This document shows positions 1 to 6,996 of a stretch of 30,256 nucleotides of DNA, piece by piece. Position numbers and translations under genes: made by a program. This stretch comes from Nitrospina sp. (GTDB lineage: Bacteria > Nitrospinota > Nitrospinia > Nitrospinales > Nitrospinaceae): NCBI GenBank assembly GCA_004357365.1, contig SMVT01000107.1:1-30256 (forward strand), written 5' to 3'. The notes under the pieces are model-generated. The model was not told the origin of the DNA. It worked only from the letters and a program-made list of their open reading frames with translations, and did no database searches. Within the stretch, counting starts at the first letter, position 1, and each line of letters starts with the position of its first letter.

Positions 1-193
1 CATTGCTTTACCTCAAAACCGTATTGTATCCGCCCACCCATCCCTGGGCTCACTGGGTCAGGAGGAAGGGCGCGCCAGAGATACCACTCCGCGTAACGGC
101 GTGAAACCCGGCGACGCGCCGAGTTAGACCTTGGAAAGGTTTAATCTGAGAATGCGCTTAAAACAATAACCATCTGGGAACCCCTGAACCGCG
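1..193. other. window edge, possible gene tail
   Basis: No confident gene is seen. On the plus strand a frame is open from the window edge (base 2) to a TAG at 125-127 and could be the C-terminal 41 residues of a gene lying upstream. The two other plus frames are also open for about 95-100 bases, so openness alone is weak evidence. The stretch also lies downstream of the minus-strand hydrolase ending at 194; no hairpin with a T-run that would mark a terminator was seen. Confidence 0.2.
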
Positions 194-1009
194 TCAGGCG
201 TCTTTTTTGGAGAACACCCGCTGGAAGAAGTCCTTCAAGGCCGCCCAGGATTGTTCGTCCGCTTCTTTACTGTATTCCAGGTTGGGGAGGTTGAATTTCT
301 TGCTGAACTCGCCGGCCTGTTTGTTGGTGAAGGCGTGCCGCGCCCCCTCCAGTGTGATGTATTTGAAATCCTTCACCGCCGCCGCCATCTCCTGCTTGAA
401 GGCCGCTACCGCTTTGGGATCCAGCCAGGCGTCGTTCGACCCGTTGATGACCAGTACCGCCGCCTTGACTGTTCCCGGAACCACGGTATCCGTCGGCAAC
501 CCGGCGTGAAACGCCACCACCGCATCCAGATCAGAACCGGCTATCGCCATGCGCAGCGACACCGTGCCGCCGAAGCAAAACCCGATCGACGCGATGCGCT
601 CCGGGTCGACCGTGGCATGGCTTTGAAGCAAATTTTTAGCCGCATTGAACCGGGCCTTACTGCCTTCCCAATCCTTCATGGCGGCGTTCATAAGTTCGCC
701 GGCCTTCTTGGGATGGTCGGCGGTTTGGCCGTCGCCGTACATATCGACCGCCAAGGCGGTGTAGCCAAGCTCCGCCAGCATCCGCGCCCGTTCGCGGGCA
801 TGCTCGTTGTGGCCCCACCATTCGTGGACGACCAGAACCCCGGGACGCTTGCCCTTCACCGCATCGTCCCAGGCCAGATAGCCTTTCAGCGTCGTCCCGC
901 CGGAGGAATAATCGATCTCCTTGGTTTGAATACCCCCATTCGTCTGAACGTCGGAATCGGCACAGGCGGCAAAACTGAATATCAGGAAAAAGGCAAGCAG
1001 AGTTCTCAT
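194..1009 (-). CDS. dienelactone hydrolase family lipoprotein
   Basis: An alpha/beta hydrolase of the dienelactone hydrolase family, 271 residues. The N-terminus is a short hydrophobic signal ending in FAAC (Cys16), a plausible lipobox, so the protein is probably a lipoprotein outside the cytoplasm. The family triad is visible: nucleophile Cys145 in GFCFGG, an Asp near 193 in NGSNDAW, and His225 in GARHAF. The HEWWG segment at 62-66 is also typical of the family. An AAGGAG sits 7 bases before the ATG, and a promoter lies at 1045-1073. Length is slightly above the 230-250 of cytoplasmic members because of the leader. The family hydrolyses lactones or esters; the substrate here cannot be told. 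It stands alone with no obvious operon partner. Confidence 0.85.
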   Translation of the reverse strand: MRTLLAFFLIFSFAACADSDVQTNGGIQTKEIDYSSGGTTLKGYLAWDDAVKGKRPGVLVVHEWWGHNEHARERARMLAELGYTALAVDMYGDGQTADHPKKAGELMNAAMKDWEGSKARFNAAKNLLQSHATVDPERIASIGFCFGGTVSLRMAIAGSDLDAVVAFHAGLPTDTVVPGTVKAAVLVINGSNDAWLDPKAVAAFKQEMAAAVKDFKYITLEGARHAFTNKQAGEFSKKFNLPNLEYSKEADEQSWAALKDFFQRVFSKKDA

Positions 1010-1044
1010 GACGAAGCTCCTTAAATAAGTAAATTTTGCCCTAC

Positions 1045-1073
1045 AAAATAACCCATTTCCCCACCCGGATCAA
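1045..1073 (-). promoter_or_regulatory. sigma-70-type promoter of the hydrolase gene
   Basis: On the minus strand the boxes read TTGATC (1073-1068), a 17-base spacer, and TATTTT (1050-1045). The start codon of the hydrolase lies about 36 bases further on, with its ribosome site between. Box match and spacing are good; no transcript data support it. Confidence 0.5.
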
Positions 1074-1169
1074 TTGAAGTTGGTATCAAAGATAAATGAA
1101 TATTATCTAAAAGGAGTCCCAACACTCCTCGCCGGTGGGGAAATACCCTTTAAATTGTTAATTAGATTT

Positions 1170-1598
1170 TCAGGCTATTTTAAAGGGTAATGCCTTTTTT
1201 TTTGGAATGACTGGATAATGGTAAATGCCCTCTTCCCTATAGCTCCTGCTTTTTACAACATTGGGAAATACTCTATAAAAATCGGCTTTTGACATTTGAA
1301 ATTTCCCATCGATTTTAGTTTCAATTTGAAAAATGTCATTGTCATCAAGGGGCTCAATATAGCTGGCTTTAAAACAAAGTCGGGGATGCGAATAAGTAAC
1401 CATAGGTTTTTCTCCTTTTTTTCCAAGGGTTGTTTTTCCAATTAAAGAGGGTTTAACGCGGCTCGACTCTTGGTCCATTTCGAGCAAACCCACCTCTTCC
1501 AAAAGCTTCCTTAGAACGGAGTTGGGGGTATCCACAAAAGGCTCACCCCGTTGTTGAAGGGCTTTATACACATCTTCATCAATACGAATCGTCGGCAT
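1170..1598 (-). CDS. putative DNA-binding protein, SeqA-N/RHH-like
   Basis: A 142-residue protein of unknown function. The first 40 residues (a short strand, TIRIDEDVYKALQ, then DTPNSVLRKLLEEVGL) resemble the ribbon-helix-helix-like N-terminal domain found in SeqA and some small regulators; this is judged by eye. The remainder (about 70-142) holds basic and aromatic residues and was not matched to a family. The ATG is preceded by GGAGG at good spacing. The gene lies in a visibly AT-rich patch and uses A/T-ending codons more than its neighbours, a hint of horizontal acquisition. Repeats just upstream (1640-1677) could be its operator. A role as a regulator or as part of a small defence or mobile cassette is possible but not shown. 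Confidence 0.6.
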   Translation of the reverse strand: MPTIRIDEDVYKALQQRGEPFVDTPNSVLRKLLEEVGLLEMDQESSRVKPSLIGKTTLGKKGEKPMVTYSHPRLCFKASYIEPLDDNDIFQIETKIDGKFQMSKADFYRVFPNVVKSRSYREEGIYHYPVIPKKKALPFKIA

Positions 1599-1639
1599 CT
1601 AAGAACCTCCATCATTTTCAATTTCGGAATAAGTGGGAA

Positions 1640-1677
1640 TTTTATACTTGTGATGTTATAATGTTTGTGATATAAAA
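1640..1677. promoter_or_regulatory. repeat pair upstream of the AT-rich gene
   Basis: TTGTGAT occurs at 1648-1654 and again at 1665-1671, 17 bases apart, inside arms TTTTATA (1640-1646) and TATAAAA (1671-1677). Placed about 42 bases upstream of the minus-strand start at 1598, it could hold the promoter and an operator for that gene. This is inferred from pattern and position only. Confidence 0.35.
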
Positions 1678-1728
1678 TCTACAAAAAAATTCACTTACTT
1701 TCCAATGCTTTCCAAATGAACATGGGAT

Positions 1729-1772
1729 ATTATAATAATAGTTAATTGATAGTTATTATAAAACCAATAGAT
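1729..1772 (+). promoter_or_regulatory. putative parDE promoter and operator
   Basis: ATAATA and TATTAT half-sites flank an AT-rich core just before the antitoxin gene. Within it TTGATA and TAGATT are set 16 bases apart like -35 and -10 boxes. ParD proteins usually repress their own promoter through such symmetric sites, so this is a natural operator candidate. AT-richness makes chance symmetry likely, so confidence is low. Confidence 0.35.
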
Positions 1773-1786
1773 TACTGGGTGGGCTT

Positions 1787-2062
1787 ATGAGTACCAACAA
1801 GAGCTATGCGCTGGGGGTACATTACGAGAAATTTATTGCCGACCAGGTTGCACAGGGACGTTTCAACAATGCCAGTGAAGTGGTGCGGGCGGGCCTGCGG
1901 ATACTGGAGGACTATGAAACCCGCATGAAGGAATTACGCTCCCTGATCGATCAAGGGGATGCCGCTGTTTCCTCCGGCCGGGTGAAATCCTATGCGAGCG
2001 CCGATGAACTGACCGCGGATATTGTCAAACGGAGCAAAGACCCATCAAGTCCAAACGGTTAG
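1787..2062 (+). CDS. parD: ParD-type antitoxin
   Basis: A 91-residue antitoxin of the ParD/CC2985 family. The N-terminal 45 residues carry the ribbon-helix-helix DNA-binding fold with the family signature FNNASEVVRAGLRILED. The C-terminal part (46-91) is polar and charged, as expected for the flexible segment that wraps the toxin. The protein would neutralise the ParE-like toxin encoded immediately downstream and repress the shared promoter. Its 3' end overlaps the toxin reading frame, the usual arrangement. The ATG start is preceded by GGTGGG, a fair ribosome site. Length matches the family. The toxin frame that follows has no standard start codon, so the state of the pair is uncertain. Confidence 0.85.
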   Translation: MSTNKSYALGVHYEKFIADQVAQGRFNNASEVVRAGLRILEDYETRMKELRSLIDQGDAAVSSGRVKSYASADELTADIVKRSKDPSSPNG

Positions 2063-2340
2063 ACATTTCAGAACCCGCCCAAAATGACCTGACCACAATT
2101 TATACCCATATTGCGCAGGAGAGCCCGGACTCCGCGGAGCGTTTTGTGGCCGATCTCATCCGGCAGATGTATAAGCTGGCGGAGCTTGAAATTATCGGAG
2201 CACCCAGGGACTGGATACGCCCCGGCCTTCGGGCTTTTCCGTATCGGCAACGGTGTATTTATTTTCGTGATTATGAAGACCGGATTGTGATTGTCCGGGT
2301 TCTCCATGGCCGACAGGACATTGAACCGCAGGAGTTTTAA
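2044..2340 (+). CDS. parE: ParE-type toxin, no canonical start codon
   Basis: The frame ending at 2340 encodes a RelE/ParE-superfamily toxin. Visible features are LDISEPAQNDLTTIYTHI near the N-terminus, the central APRDWIRPGLRAFPY, and the C-terminal IVIVRVLHGRQDIE, which match ParE toxins along their length. Such toxins act on DNA gyrase or, in related branches, on mRNA at the ribosome. No ATG, GTG or TTG precedes the conserved N-terminal helix: the frame opens after a TGA at 2005-2007, and the first normal start is GTG at 2146, which would delete about a third of the domain. The ATC at 2044, overlapping the antitoxin end by 19 bases, is where a start is expected; one base change from ATG would explain it. 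The gene may be inactivated or use a rare start. Confidence 0.65.
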   Translation: MKSKRLDISEPAQNDLTTIYTHIAQESPDSAERFVADLIRQMYKLAELEIIGAPRDWIRPGLRAFPYRQRCIYFRDYEDRIVIVRVLHGRQDIEPQEF

Positions 2341-2351
2341 GAAACAACTCA

Positions 2352-2376
2352 CCCGTTCCCACAGTGTTCCCACGGG
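2352..2376. repeat. short symmetric repeat near tRNA-Glu 3' end
   Basis: GTTCCCAC occurs twice (2355-2362 and 2366-2373), and the unit is bounded by CCCGT and ACGGG, which are complementary. It lies between the toxin stop and the 3' end of tRNA-Glu. Such positions are often integration sites, but no integrase or matching second copy is in the window. Confidence 0.3.
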
Positions 2377-2436
2377 CAACCGTTGATTATCAAAATCAAT
2401 TAGTTTTTTAAGCGATTGAAAATAAAAGGCAGGACC

Positions 2437-2514
2437 TGGCGTCCCCAGCGGGATTCGAACCCGCGTCGCCGGCGTGAAAGGCCGGTGTCCTGGACCGGGC
2501 TAGACGATGGGGAC
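2437..2514 (-). tRNA. tRNA-Glu (anticodon TTC)
   Basis: Read on the minus strand, the acceptor stem GTCCCCA pairs with TGGGGAC (2508-2514 with 2441-2447). The anticodon loop CTTTCAC gives anticodon TTC, and the T-loop GGTTCGAATCC is present. A discriminator G (2440) and an encoded CCA (2437-2439) follow. It is 27 bases downstream of tRNA-Lys and probably shares its transcript. Confidence 0.96.
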
Positions 2515-2541
2515 TTGTACAGGCTGACTGAAAGAAAAAAA

Positions 2542-2617
2542 TGGTGAGCCGCGAAGGGATTGAACCTTCGACCCACGGCTTAAAAGGCCGTTGCTCTACC
2601 AACTGAGCTAGCGGCTC
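2542..2617 (-). tRNA. tRNA-Lys (anticodon TTT)
   Basis: Read on the minus strand, the acceptor stem GAGCCGC pairs with GCGGCTC. The anticodon stem-loop ACGGC-CTTTTAA-GCCGT gives anticodon TTT, and the T-loop is GGTTCAATCC. Discriminator A (2545) and an encoded CCA (2542-2544) complete the 76-base gene. A strong promoter lies just upstream. Confidence 0.96.
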
Positions 2618-2638
2618 CAAATGCGGATAAGGAATGGA

Positions 2639-2667
2639 AAAATATCAGACCGAGTGTACCATGTCAA
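2639..2667 (-). promoter_or_regulatory. promoter of the tRNA-Lys/tRNA-Glu unit
   Basis: On the minus strand a perfect TTGACA (2667-2662), a 17-base spacer and TATTTT (2644-2639) stand about 22 bases before tRNA-Lys. It is one of the best sigma-70 matches in the window and is divergent from the ilvE promoter. Confidence 0.7.
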
Positions 2668-2682
2668 ACTCTTTTATTTGGC

Positions 2683-2711
2683 TTGATTTTACCCCAACCC
2701 ACTCATAAAAT
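2683..2711 (+). promoter_or_regulatory. sigma-70-type promoter of ilvE
   Basis: TTGATT (2683-2688), a 17-base spacer and TAAAAT (2706-2711) precede the GTG start of ilvE by about 38 bases. Spacing and box matches are good. No leader peptide or attenuator was seen between it and the gene. Confidence 0.55.
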
Positions 2712-2749
2712 GGCCTATTAACGTAATTTCACCCCGCTCAAGGCCCAAC

Positions 2750-3667
2750 GTGGAAAAATCGGAACAAATCTGGATGGACGGGGCCTTGGTCCCGTGGCAC
2801 GAGGCCAATGTCCACGTCCTCACCCACACTCTGCACTACGGCTTCGGTGTGTTCGAGGGCATCCGCTGTTACCGCACCGCCAATGGCCAATCCGCCATTT
2901 TCCGCCTGCCGGAGCACGTCCAGCGGCTGTTCAACTCCGCCAAAATCCTGGGGATCGACGTCCCCTTTTCGCCGGAGGAGATTACCAAGGCCATCATCGA
3001 AGTGGTCAAAGTCAACAAGCTGGAGGAGTGCTACATCCGCCCGCTGGTTTTTCTGGGCGACAACAAAATGGGCCTGAACCCGGAAGGCGTCAACGTCCGC
3101 GCCGCCATCGCCGCCTGGCCGTGGGGCGCGTATCTGGGTGACGACGGACTCAACAAAGGTATCCGCGTCCGCACCTCCTCTTTCACCCGGCACCACGTCA
3201 ACATCAGCATGACCAAGGCCAAGGCCTGCGGCTATTACATCAACTCCATCCTCGCCAAGGCGGAAGCGGTGCGCGACGGCTACGACGAAGCCATCCTGCT
3301 CGATCCCAACGGCTACGTTTCCGAAGGGTCGGGGGAAAATATCTTCGTTTTATACAGGGGCACTCTGCTCACCCCGCCGTTGTCGAGCAGTTGCCTGGAC
3401 GGGATCACCCGCGACGCGGTGTTCGGCATCTGCAACGAGCTGAACATCCCGTTGAAAGAGGAGACGCTGACCCGCGACATATTGTACTTGGCCGACGAAA
3501 TTTTCCTGACCGGCACCGCCGCCGAGATCACCCCGATCCGCGAGGTCGACAACCGCACCATCGGTACCGGGACCAAAGGCGACACCACCGACCGCATCCA
3601 GAAAGCCTTCTTCGACATCGTTGGCGGCAAATCCCCGAAATTCAAACACTGGCTCACCGAAGTTTAA
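2750..3667 (+). CDS. ilvE: branched-chain amino acid aminotransferase
   Basis: A fold-type IV PLP aminotransferase of 305 residues, the usual length for IlvE. It transfers the amino group between glutamate and the 2-oxo acids of leucine, isoleucine and valine, the last step of their synthesis, in the cytoplasm. Visible features: HYGFGVFEGIRCY at 29-41, the PLP-binding lysine in the AKACGYYINSILAKAEA block (about Lys158), and NGYVSEGSGENIF, followed by LTGTAAEITPI near the C-terminus. The start is GTG at 2750; the next in-frame ATG at 2774 would cut into the conserved IWMDG strand. A D-amino-acid or aminodeoxychorismate enzyme of the same fold is less likely given the BCAT-type signature. The gene seems to be transcribed alone. 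Confidence 0.95.
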   Translation: MEKSEQIWMDGALVPWHEANVHVLTHTLHYGFGVFEGIRCYRTANGQSAIFRLPEHVQRLFNSAKILGIDVPFSPEEITKAIIEVVKVNKLEECYIRPLVFLGDNKMGLNPEGVNVRAAIAAWPWGAYLGDDGLNKGIRVRTSSFTRHHVNISMTKAKACGYYINSILAKAEAVRDGYDEAILLDPNGYVSEGSGENIFVLYRGTLLTPPLSSSCLDGITRDAVFGICNELNIPLKEETLTRDILYLADEIFLTGTAAEITPIREVDNRTIGTGTKGDTTDRIQKAFFDIVGGKSPKFKHWLTEV

Positions 3668-4021
3668 CCGGCCGGCGTGACGCTGGACCCAATTCGCTCC
3701 GGCGGAAATTTAAAACATAGATCCTTCGCTAGCGCTCAGGATGACAACCCCTCCAAGCATGTCATTCTGAGGAGGCGAAGCTGACGAAGAATCTGTGTTT
3801 TCATTCTGTGATCCTATCCTATTTTCTCTGTGCCCTCTGTGGTTCCAATTCAAATCCACTCGTTCTGCCCTAAAATACATCAAAAACACTGTGAAAAACT
3901 TGCCTTTTCGATGTCAAAATGTTAGTTTTTGTAAAGGCGGTTAAATCTGCCGAAAAATTAAGCGGTTTTTAGGGTTCAATGTCCCCTTTTTGGGGATTTG
4001 ATATTTATGGAGTTCTGAAGT
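3668..4021. other. intergenic region with repeat element
   Basis: No gene is supported in these 354 bases. They hold a palindromic repeat (3712-3801) and a short tail in which CTCTGTG recurs (3826-3843). A small TCCCC/GGGGA hairpin lies at 3982-3996. The last bases hold the GGAG ribosome site (4009-4012) of the FmdB-type gene. No convincing promoter was found. Confidence 0.6.
3712..3801. repeat. dispersed intergenic palindrome, copy 1
   Basis: The left arm AAAACATAGATCCTTCGC...CAGGATGAC is complementary, with few mismatches, to the right arm GTCATTCTGAG...GAAGAATCTGTGTTTT. Transcribed, it would fold into a long hairpin. A related element lies at 22408-22523, with the same arm sequences and similar CTGTG-rich bases after it. 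This type of intergenic palindrome is known from many bacterial genomes; its family name was not established here. Confidence 0.75.
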
Positions 4022-4417
4022 ATGCCTATTTATGAATACGAATGCGAGAAATGCGGGTCGGTGTTCGAGTTGATTCATGCGGTCAGCGCCGCCCCCCCGA
4101 AGAAATGTGAAACCAAGGGATGCAGGGGCAAACCGCGGCGGATGGTGTCGGCCGGGGGATTTATATTGAAAGGCGACGGCTGGTACGCCAACGATTACCC
4201 CTCTGAATCCCGCAAAAAGGGCTGGGAAGCGGAAAGCCGGCAGGGCAAACCGGCCGCGGCCACCGACTCGAAGTCCAAAGGCGGATCGGCCCCCGAGGCG
4301 GCGGCACCGGCGCCCGCCTCTAAAACCGAATCCAAACCGGCGGCTCAAGCAAGCAGTAAAAATCCCTACACCGGTGGCAAATCCAAAACTTCAAAAGGGG
4401 AAAAGGCGTCCAAATAA
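4022..4417 (+). CDS. FmdB-family zinc ribbon protein
   Basis: A 131-residue protein whose first 45 residues are an FmdB/CxxC_CxxC_SSSS regulatory-type zinc ribbon: it begins MPIYEYECEKCG and has Cys8, Cys11, Cys29 and Cys34 as the metal ligands. Residues 45-65 keep the family's conserved segment GGFILKGDGWYANDY. The rest (about 70-131) is a low-complexity tail of Lys, Ala, Pro and Ser, probably disordered. FmdB was named for a role in regulating amide-utilisation genes, but the function of most members is unknown. The gene sits 18 bases before the kinase gene, so it may lead the same transcript. Confidence 0.9.
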   Translation: MPIYEYECEKCGSVFELIHAVSAAPPKKCETKGCRGKPRRMVSAGGFILKGDGWYANDYPSESRKKGWEAESRQGKPAAATDSKSKGGSAPEAAAPAPASKTESKPAAQASSKNPYTGGKSKTSKGEKASK

Positions 4418-4435
4418 ACGGCGCCCGGGTATGCG

Positions 4436-5524
4436 ATGGATGGCGACACTCCTCATTTTGAACAGATCTTTTCCTCTTTAATCGACGGGGTGATGCTGGT
4501 GTCCCCCGAGGGCACCATCGAGCGGGCCAATCCCGCCGTCGAGGAAATGTTTCATGCCTCCCTCGAGTCTTTAACGAACCAGCCTTGGACCGAATTTTTT
4601 CCCGAGCAACCGGAAATGGACATGAAAATCCGGCACACCTTGACGCGTGGAACCTCGTTCCGCGATCTCCGGTGCCAGGGCTTCCGCAAAGCCAGCCGGT
4701 CGTCGTTCCCGGTCAGCGTCACGGTGTCTCCTTATATGAATATGAATACCGGCGGCCCGCCCGAAGGCGCGGTGTTGCATGTGCGCGACATGAGTCTGTT
4801 CAAGGAGCTAGAGGAAAGTTCGAAGCGGATGGACGGCCTGTCCCATCTCGGGGTGTTGTCGCTGGGCATGGCGCATGAAATTAAAAATCCCCTGGTGGCG
4901 ATCAGCGGTTCGGCGCAGTTGCTGCGCAAGCGTCTGCCGGACCAGCACCACAAGTTCCTCGATGTGGTCATCAAGGAGTCGGAGCGGATCAACCGGATGC
5001 TGGAACGCATGCTGACCTTCGCGCGGCCCACCCGGCTGGAAATCAAACTGCTCAACATCCACCAGATTCTGGAGGAAATTCTGCTGTTGGAAAAAAAGAA
5101 CGGACACAAGAACGTCCGGTTCGTTCAGAACTACGACCCCAGCCTGCCCCAGGTGGAAGGGGACGAAGACCAATTGAAGCAGGTGTTCCTCAACCTGGTG
5201 CGCAACGCTCTGGAGGCCATGCCCGATGGCGGCACGCTGGAGTTGATGACCCGCATTCATTCCCATTACACCGTTAAAACGGAAGCCAATCCCAATTCCC
5301 GGCAGGCCATCCTGGTGGAAATCAGGGATACCGGAATCGGCATTGAAGAAGAGGACCTGAATCATATGTTCACTCCGTTTCACACCACCAAGAGCAAGGG
5401 GAGCGGCCTGGGCCTTCCCCTGTCCCTGAAAATCGTGGAGAACCATCAGGGGAAGATCCAAGTGCAATCGAAAGTGGGACAGGGCACGCGGTTTCAGGTG
5501 TTCCTGCCCGTGGAACAAGGGTAA
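4436..5524 (+). CDS. NtrB-like PAS sensor histidine kinase
   Basis: A soluble two-component kinase of 362 residues with no membrane segment. A PAS domain covers about 8-125 and would sense a cytoplasmic signal. The HisKA domain follows with the phosphorylated His147 in AHEIKNPL. The ATPase domain carries the N-box (Asn257, LVRNALEAM), G1 box DTGIG at 298-302 and G2 box GSGLGLPLS from 322. Layout and sequence resemble NtrB/GlnL and relatives that pair with sigma-54 activators. It ends 2 bases before the response regulator starts, so the two are a cognate pair. The signal is unknown; true nitrogen control is not shown, because no glnA, glnB or amtB gene is nearby. Confidence 0.93.
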   Translation: MDGDTPHFEQIFSSLIDGVMLVSPEGTIERANPAVEEMFHASLESLTNQPWTEFFPEQPEMDMKIRHTLTRGTSFRDLRCQGFRKASRSSFPVSVTVSPYMNMNTGGPPEGAVLHVRDMSLFKELEESSKRMDGLSHLGVLSLGMAHEIKNPLVAISGSAQLLRKRLPDQHHKFLDVVIKESERINRMLERMLTFARPTRLEIKLLNIHQILEEILLLEKKNGHKNVRFVQNYDPSLPQVEGDEDQLKQVFLNLVRNALEAMPDGGTLELMTRIHSHYTVKTEANPNSRQAILVEIRDTGIGIEEEDLNHMFTPFHTTKSKGSGLGLPLSLKIVENHQGKIQVQSKVGQGTRFQVFLPVEQG

Positions 5525-5526
5525 CC

Positions 5527-6981
5527 ATGACCACCGGCCAAAACATTCTGATCGTAGACGACGAAGAAAGCATCCGCTGGGTCTTCGCGCAGGCGTTAGA
5601 GGAAAAACCGTTCACCGTGCACACCGCGGCCTCCGCCGAAGAAGCGCTGGAAAAAATCAAGGAGCACTCATACCTGTTGGTCTTCACCGACATTTTCATG
5701 CCGGGGATGAGCGGTATGGAGCTGTTGGACCAGATCAAAGACCAGCAACCGCAATCCCGCGTCGTAGTCATGACCGCCCAGGACACCATGAACAACACCA
5801 TCCTGGCCATGCGCAAGGGAGCGTACGATTACATCAGTAAACCGTTCGACTTCGGCGAAATTTACGGACTGATCGACAAGGTCGTCGCCAGCTCGCAGGT
5901 GGTGCCTCCCGAGGAACCCGTCGTGGCGGACGGGACGGATTTTTCGGTGGACGACATTGTCGGCAAAAGCCGCTCCATGCAGGACATTTTCAAAACCATC
6001 GGTAAAGCCGCCGTCACCCAGCTTCCGATATTGATCACCGGCGAAAGCGGCACCGGCAAGGAACTGGTGGCACGGGCGCTTCATTATTATTCCGACCGCG
6101 CGAAACGGCCCTTTATCTTCATCAACTGCGCCGCCATTTCGCGCGAACTGCTGGAGTCCGAACTGTTCGGCCACGAGAAAGGCGCGTTCACCGGAGCGGT
6201 GGAGGCCAAAAAAGGAAAATTCGAACTGGCCGACAACGGAACCATCCTGCTCGATGAAATCGGCGACATGGAACTCGCCCTGCAGTCTAAAATCCTGCGC
6301 GTCCTGCAAAACAGTGAATTCTACCGGGTGGGCGGCAAAGAACCCATCCGGGTGAACGTGCGGGTGATCGCCGCCACGAACCAGATCCTGCCGGAACTGA
6401 TGGAACAAAAACGCTTCCGCGAAGATTTATATCACCGCCTCAACGTCATCAATATCCATGTCCCTCCGTTGCGCGAACGGGCGGAGGACGTGCCTCTGCT
6501 GGCCCACTATTTCCTGAAAAAGTTTTCCGGCGAACTGACGCGAGGGCGGGTGTACCTGTCTCCCCAGGTCGAGCGGATTTTCAAACATTATTCCTGGCCC
6601 GGCAATATCCGCGAACTGGAGAACGTGATCAAGCGCGGGCTGGTGCTGGCATCGAACGGTCCCCTGCTCCCGGAGCATTTGCCCGCCGGCCTGCAGACCG
6701 GCGAATCGGCTTCGGAACCGGCCCACCCCGCCTGGGATCAAGAAATGGACCCGCTGGTCCAGAATTTCCTGAAGGATCATCTGGAAGGCGGTAAGGGTCA
6801 GCTGTACGACCTGTTGATTGAATCGGCGGAAAAACATCTGTTCGAACAACTGCTGGAGAAAAACCGGGGCAACCAGGTGGCCACCGCCAAGGACCTGGGC
6901 ATCAACCGCAACACCCTCAAGCGCAAGATCGACGCCATGAACATTCAACCGAAAAAAAAGAGCGGTAAGCCTTCTTATTAA
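5527..6981 (+). CDS. NtrC-family sigma-54 response regulator
   Basis: A 484-residue activator with three domains. The receiver domain (5-120) has the phosphoryl acceptor Asp55 with the DD pair at 11-12 and Lys105. The AAA+ domain (about 143-380) has Walker A GESGTGKE at 172-179, the sigma-54 contact loop GAFTGA at 219-224 and Walker B LLDEIGD at 241-247. The C-terminal Fis-type helix-turn-helix (about 435-475) includes NQVATAKDLGINRNTLKRKI. When phosphorylated by the upstream kinase it should open sigma-54 promoters from upstream sites. Its targets are not known; a sigma-54-like promoter does occur at 29725-29740. The AstE-like pair begins 15 bases after its stop and may be co-transcribed. 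Confidence 0.95.
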   Translation: MTTGQNILIVDDEESIRWVFAQALEEKPFTVHTAASAEEALEKIKEHSYLLVFTDIFMPGMSGMELLDQIKDQQPQSRVVVMTAQDTMNNTILAMRKGAYDYISKPFDFGEIYGLIDKVVASSQVVPPEEPVVADGTDFSVDDIVGKSRSMQDIFKTIGKAAVTQLPILITGESGTGKELVARALHYYSDRAKRPFIFINCAAISRELLESELFGHEKGAFTGAVEAKKGKFELADNGTILLDEIGDMELALQSKILRVLQNSEFYRVGGKEPIRVNVRVIAATNQILPELMEQKRFREDLYHRLNVINIHVPPLRERAEDVPLLAHYFLKKFSGELTRGRVYLSPQVERIFKHYSWPGNIRELENVIKRGLVLASNGPLLPEHLPAGLQTGESASEPAHPAWDQEMDPLVQNFLKDHLEGGKGQLYDLLIESAEKHLFEQLLEKNRGNQVATAKDLGINRNTLKRKIDAMNIQPKKKSGKPSY

Positions 6982-6996
6982 TTTATAGAGCCGACC

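Noticed and set aside
251..1024. 257-residue open frame on the plus strand opposite the dienelactone hydrolase
   Set aside because: The minus-strand gene has a catalytic triad, lipobox, ribosome site and promoter; the plus frame has none.
2408..2620. 70-residue open frame on the minus strand across both tRNA genes
   Set aside because: It is the translation of tRNA sequence, a well-known false gene type.
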